Part shown: piece after piece, positions 15,901-18,551 of the stretch
Layout: every line of letters starts with the position of its first letter
Numbering within the stretch: the stretch's first letter is position 1
Assembly: GCA_045639845.1 (NCBI GenBank)
Contig: JAZUDW010000101.1
Coordinates: 1 to 18,551 of the forward strand
Reading direction: 5' to 3'
Source: Colimorpha sp045639845
Lineage (GTDB): Bacteria; Bacteroidota; Bacteroidia; Bacteroidales; P3
DNA: 18,551 nt
Program-made: the position numbers and the translations under genes
Notes under the pieces: generated by a model
Told to the model about the DNA's origin: nothing
The model's input: only the letters and a program-made list of their open reading frames with translations
The model's database searches: none

Positions 15901-18551
15901 GCCACTACGACATTCTGGGTCTGATGTGCTGCAAGCGACGAGGTGCTGTTATAGACGCCATGAGTCTCGTCGAACCAATAGTCGATGGTGTAGCTATTCA
16001 AAGCATCATTGCCTCGGTTGCGTACAGTCACCACTACATCGTTGGGACCACATGAATTGAAACCAGTAGCAGCGCTGTCGCTAGGCCATTCAAGTGAAGC
16101 ATCAACATCGGGATTGCCAATGATAGAAACATATACGGGACTTGCAGGGCCTTCGCAGCCACGATCCAAGAAGGTGAACTGGATATCAGGACGCTGAGGC
16201 GAACGAGTACCAGAACCTGTGTAGGTGGCAATGGCCGAGGTACTATTGTCGGCTTTATAGATTACAGTGTTGGCAGCGGCTTGGGTGTAGCGGGTACGAG
16301 CTCCCGTGGTCACATTGTTGGCAGCAGTGTGGACCACTTCGACAACTACGTTGGATACACCGTCCCAAACAAATGGAGTATTGAAATTGTGGGTCACCCA
16401 ACCTTTGTCGGCCGAGGTGAGCGTGTAGTTCGAAGCACTGAACACTTCTGTTACAGTAGCCCAAGCACTATTGCTGGAGAAATTGGCAGCAGAGGTGGAT
16501 CCGATGCTGATGGTAATCTCGTCGAACGAGAAGGAGCTTACTGGAGCAGTAGCGGTCGAGATAATAGAATCGAGATAGAAAGATACAGCACTGATAGGAC
16601 CAGCACCACGACCAGCGGCCATAAGGTCGGCAGCTGTATAGAGGTACTGCTCCTTCACATATTTCTTGTTGGGGTTGTAGGGTGAAGGGTTACCTGTGTT
16701 GCTGTTGGTACTTGCTAAGTCACCAATAGTATAAGCAACAGGTGCAGTACCGAAGGCTGTCACATAGAAGGTGTCGGCCTCATAGAGGTTTGTTGTAGTA
16801 TAGACAGTATGGTCGGAGAGGCGCTGCATGTGTTTGTTGTACCAAGCCAACGAATCGGAGCTGGGGGTGATGGTAGTGAGAACAGCACGCTCGCCATACT
16901 GAACAGTATCGTAGGTCTGAACAAGGGGTGCACCAGGAGTATAGTTAGATAGTACAGAAGTTCGGGTAGTATCGTTGAAAGCAGAGATATCGGAAGGCAG
17001 ATTATCTACCCATACAACAATATTGAACTGTGCAGAACCATTGGCTACATACATGTTCAAGGGAACAGAGAAGGTATGCTGCATGGTAGCATTGGGAGCC
17101 AACGAGGTCAGCGTATCGGTGCAAGCCAAAACTCCATTTACAGAATAATGTGCGATGAAGGGGCCTGATGCAGTGCCACCATAGTTGTGAATCGTGGCAG
17201 TTACATCCTCCGTGCCTAGACCGCAACCCGAAGGCATATCAAGCTCATCGATTGCTATATCGACATCGGGACGACCAGTGATATGGATATATACAGGGCT
17301 AGCATCGGAAGGACAGCCATTGTCGGTGTAACGGATCAGACGAGGATTGGTGCTACCTACAGCCATCTGATGAACAGAGTCGGCCATCTGCCAGTATTGT
17401 TTAGTATTGGCAGTTGAAGAGTTGCCACTGGCAGGCCAATGTGTACGATAAACACCAGCGGTAGTATTGTCGAGGGTTATACCATCGCCCGACCAGACGG
17501 TAGAGGGTACACTGAGGTTGGTCCAGTTGGTTTGGGTAGTGATGGCATTGATAGCAACAGCATCAACAATACCTTTGCCGTCGCGATAAAGAACACCAAG
17601 GTTGGCATTATAAGCAGGAGCCACATTGGATCCACCGCCAAGGGTATTCACAGAGTCGCATGTGATACCAGCACGGAACTGGACAGTCATTGTCTGACCA
17701 GGTTGGATTGTCACATTGGGGAACACATAAACTTTGTTCAAACTATTGGTGTTGCTGACCAACTGAAGGGTATCGCCATTCAACGAGGCTGGGTAGTCAC
17801 CCACATTGGTAAGCTCAACAGCCAACTGAGTCTGCGGATTCATCCAAAGTTGCTGAGGATAGGTAACACCAATACCATTGTTCTTGGTCTGTACCTCGGT
17901 AATCTTCACCAGAGGAAGATCACGACGCTGACGTACATAGAACATTGTGTCGGTATAAAGGATCGGGGTAATCACAGGAACACCACGATGGAAATAGTCG
18001 GCATTGGGGTCACTGTACCAATATAAGGTGGAGCGATCCTGACGGCCTGCATTAAAGACCATCACAGGCCAGGTCTGTACACCCGAAGTAATGGTCAACG
18101 TATCGGCCGTACCATAAAGGATGGTGTCGTGAACCACGTTGGGAGATGGATAATGGTAACGGGAGGTTACGTTGAAGCTCGAGGTGTCATTGGCAGGGTT
18201 GGGGTCGAGGGTGCTGGTAAGCCAGAACGAGAACGTGTAGGTGGTATCATATATACCATTAGTGGGGAACGCCACATTCACACCCGTATTGACCACAACA
18301 GAGCCCAAAGCAGGAATAGTCTCAGTGATATTGATAGTACCCGAGTTGGTAGGAGAAAGCACACCAGGCGTAGCCGAACGAGAGTAGGTAAGATAAAGGT
18401 GGCTGCCCAAACCAGGAACGAATGCGTTAACACCCGAGTTCTTGATCATCACACGAAGAGGAGCATTGGCGGGAACGTTGCAATACTCGTCATAAGGTTC
18501 AACTAGCTGGTAAACCTCGAAGTCGTAGGGCAACGAAGAGAACTCGAATGC
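9990..18551 (-). CDS. Giant T9SS-sorted modular surface/secreted protein, 5' end outside the window
   Basis: At least 2853 codons are open with no stop to the window edge. The in-frame TTG at 18533 is internal, because coding continues upstream (AFEFSSLPYDFEVYQ), so the true start and signal peptide are off-window. The last ~80 residues are a T9SS type A sorting domain (NQPNPF.LSTAIEFTIP, GRLVYQ, LPASGTYLYG, ending KMVFKK). This predicts export across the outer membrane and surface attachment or release. Upstream are repeated beta-sandwich modules of CARDB and Ig-like type, many ending N-D-T, with recurring GC....SPVYV.I.G.PDVD joins. A right-handed beta-helix-like segment (about 14480-15790) has many short N-rich strands, such as NFDGAAYMSFNNMTIYS. 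A GEVED-type domain (about 12510-12800) has YIDYNRDGYFNRG and FGQVQDYLLYIED. A MAM- or choice-of-anchor-like jelly roll (about 11630-12160) ends VMDNIKFG. No enzyme active site was recognised. Adhesion or matrix roles are inference. Confidence 0.93.
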   Translation of the reverse strand, partial: AFEFSSLPYDFEVYQLVEPYDEYCNVPANAPLRVMIKNSGVNAFVPGLGSHLYLTYSRSATPGVLSPTNSGTINITETIPALGSVVVNTGVNVAFPTNGIYDTTYTFSFWLTSTLDPNPANDTSSFNVTSRYHYPSPNVVHDTILYGTADTLTITSGVQTWPVMVFNAGRQDRSTLYWYSDPNADYFHRGVPVITPILYTDTMFYVRQRRDLPLVKITEVQTKNNGIGVTYPQQLWMNPQTQLAVELTNVGDYPASLNGDTLQLVSNTNSLNKVYVFPNVTIQPGQTMTVQFRAGITCDSVNTLGGGSNVAPAYNANLGVLYRDGKGIVDAVAINAITTQTNWTNLSVPSTVWSGDGITLDNTTAGVYRTHWPASGNSSTANTKQYWQMADSVHQMAVGSTNPRLIRYTDNGCPSDASPVYIHITGRPDVDIAIDELDMPSGCGLGTEDVTATIHNYGGTASGPFIAHYSVNGVLACTDTLTSLAPNATMQHTFSVPLNMYVANGSAQFNIVVWVDNLPSDISAFNDTTRTSVLSNYTPGAPLVQTYDTVQYGERAVLTTITPSSDSLAWYNKHMQRLSDHTVYTTTNLYEADTFYVTAFGTAPVAYTIGDLASTNSNTGNPSPYNPNKKYVKEQYLYTAADLMAAGRGAGPISAVSFYLDSIISTATAPVSSFSFDEITISIGSTSAANFSSNSAWATVTEVFSASNYTLTSADKGWVTHNFNTPFVWDGVSNVVVEVVHTAANNVTTGARTRYTQAAANTVIYKADNSTSAIATYTGSGTRSPQRPDIQFTFLDRGCEGPASPVYVSIIGNPDVDASLEWPSDSAATGFNSCGPNDVVVTVRNRGNDALNSYTIDYWFDETHGVYNSTSSLAAHQTQNVVVASPTFLPGRHFIRAVVSATGDSILTNDTISTIINVTFCGGTYTIGPAASNDYHSFTEAIDTLDNAGVAGPVVFSVQSGTYVEQLNLGEVPGVDVVNTISFTSASGDSSSVVLRYATSNNSNYVINFDGAAYMSFNNMTIYSAPASGNYANAVVLANAHNIGFDNTVIRVKGTINNASANAVVVGLNVNNLNLNHCVIDSGYYSIKAIVPTAGQNAGIVVDNSKIQNFWYQGIATRKVNDVVIRSNEVHSGVNVTGRALTGINIAEVEGSLNIEANNVVLYDTKNGGKRGIQVVNYIGSNTFRGKIYNNMCASYGTGISGQPSSGIWIDSSRYINVYYNSTRVYAGVNAATTRAFSVTTSSSNIYVLNNIFSNFSKGYALYAQSTLNITTSNYNVYYSSADTIHLAFWGVDANNLAELRALNGQDANSIQDMPYFFGDDDLHLSYALYAERAQYNTEVPLDIDGEIRPQIPQPCIGADEVSRGIHNIGIMQFMEPTLDSNTVETDSLRVVVKLYNDGTSTETNVTWSAYIVNSLENTGTLLQTPVRTIAELVPTEPVFDTAYIALPIGLIDTQYIHAEVNYMTGLSYTDYNTNDNQADTVFLLEPAFDLRAETVTINDEISGVKGCRLHETPITIRLTNVGRKDIPSQFPITIGYQAVVQTANTIVAQLPLVHEEQVTLNADMAVSTSQDFTFVTPANLYPTGNDKDVQLRVRAWSSYIYDQKHASNLNGRDTVPYVTVTSKYTPNMPVGTDLHIPYATWDTIKAAHTDQPSATQQVHRPIRWYRDSTDAEPYYAPTAYAASTWWETPQYFHDSVYYLSCISTTGCTSYYNPVHVYLNAQVNTDAAVMAIESPYNKVYQDNDSVKIRIVNWGTSPISNIPVVYQFRRGNALLQEVHEVCHATIQPQDSYLYTFDSLVYYPTDMLNPGNSNVNYTVRAWTDLANEQVRRNDTIRNLLGTRQWPESQYSVPVLGYNTGLDITRVSFTNLDNVVPEVGHSYINFGHFNNPEVEPLHLIKGTTDTMLIEVANSDNHADYNTEGFVTVYIDYNRDGYFNRGNMDIDSNWINESEVAYWGIVHSRHPLKFVYTLPDTAALGYTRMRVVLHQGSADTTAVAEPFDFDFGQVQDYLLYIEDVPETIDGAVGRVTAPVNNIISSDSTTVTFMYCNKGSEPIESAEVGYYTIHESPVYNSFTWTGALEPGRCVPIALPTQHYEEGTTNFLIFVSTMGDTNVHNDTLHYQVHRFHHTVFHFEDSCENENYFYAPAGYNKYSVNLWERGYPTGKTNLTYCLSDSNAWVLNASGVVNTGMRGNLSYLYSPIFNIAQIRPDTISIWVAHQIGEGASMYLEFWDYLGQWQKIGSANDSMWYTEPIGFTGNSAGYAFTNYRFPTRRISGDFQQTLQFRFVYQAPEDVPVSDGLVMDNIKFGRADRDIDAGVTDIVHPTHPKFGDVVYPKVAIHNYGTDTLRSVEVAYRPYGTYLAITGTFHGAIPPQESALYTFEQPFVVMADFPDTFQICAYTGISLDLYHDNDTTCKLFPLSPLDNDMAITQFVYPLDHIVAGDSMQVTLRLRNYGQAPVSSCSVSYQFNNSAPVVEQVNFQNLLGRDLESFEFFNYTFHQKCRASMGLMTMKAVVQYETDDYPFNDTVMKYINGLSNITDLYARAIVVDTSQPTFVSFQLTIDNIGSRSANNFTVGYWYDNDTSTMVIEHYNAAMPLAALHTAYYVFDSVQPQRAGNPYTYVTGFVHIDGDNDATNDTTTVRDNQYVDLHPVRIVVEENRNEECHVRMEVVNLGNMSYTNDFRVYATINGATINTLTNRVITPGEVFSIPFTQTIAKNSDRHYEGSGMVSAPYFVGNPYHDIDTSNNQTSVVEVENYFDSTGVGHVAANGMTLEQNQPNPFKLSTAIEFTIPTAGHVRFFVMDEVGRLVYQKESFYSDGAHTIVLTNELPASGTYLYGIEYEGERLIRKMVFKK

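Noticed and set aside
18531..18533. TTG at 18533 as the start of the T9SS protein
   Set aside because: The same frame stays open to the window edge with similar sequence, there is no signal peptide after the TTG, and T9SS substrates need one. The start lies outside the window.

Overview
The window looks like a chromosomal segment of a member of the Bacteroidota, most likely order Bacteroidales. Three things point there. It has a type II-C CRISPR-Cas locus with a 47-nt repeat of the GTTGTGATTTGC family. It has Bacteroidetes-style promoter motifs (TAnnTTTG). It has a very large secreted protein ending in a type IX secretion (T9SS) type A sorting domain. The species cannot be read from the sequence. 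All protein-coding genes lie on the minus strand; the CRISPR array is read on the plus strand.

Region 1 (1-6060) is a compact type II-C CRISPR-Cas locus. The right-hand end of a CRISPR array (1-404, open at the left edge) converges on cas2 (607-939), cas1 (944-1846) and cas9 (1866-5933), transcribed in the order cas9-cas1-cas2. Immediately upstream of cas9, on the same strand, is a clear tracrRNA (about 5948-6025). It has a 22-nt perfect anti-repeat, a short nexus-like stem and an intrinsic terminator, and a Bacteroidetes-type promoter precedes it. No csn2 or cas4 is present. Cas1-Cas2 would add spacers; the crRNA:tracrRNA duplex would guide Cas9. Three details stand out. Each repeat carries a promoter-like TATCTTTGCAT that nearly matches the tracrRNA promoter. 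One repeat is cut cleanly to 36 nt. The cas9 start codon lies only 14 nt beyond the tracrRNA terminator T-run, so tracrRNA may be the transcribed leader of the cas operon.

Region 2 (about 6060-7500) is a long stretch with no convincing gene. It holds an imperfect 21-bp tandem and inverted repeat (6599-6682), a weak plus-strand terminator-like hairpin, and the terminator of the next minus-strand gene.

Region 3 (7502-18551) holds, in order of transcription, the 3' 8.56 kb of a giant T9SS-exported modular surface protein, tilS (tRNA-Ile lysidine synthetase) starting 6 nt after it, and a DUF362 protein with an N-terminal membrane segment. These look like ordinary chromosomal genes and have no obvious link to the CRISPR locus.
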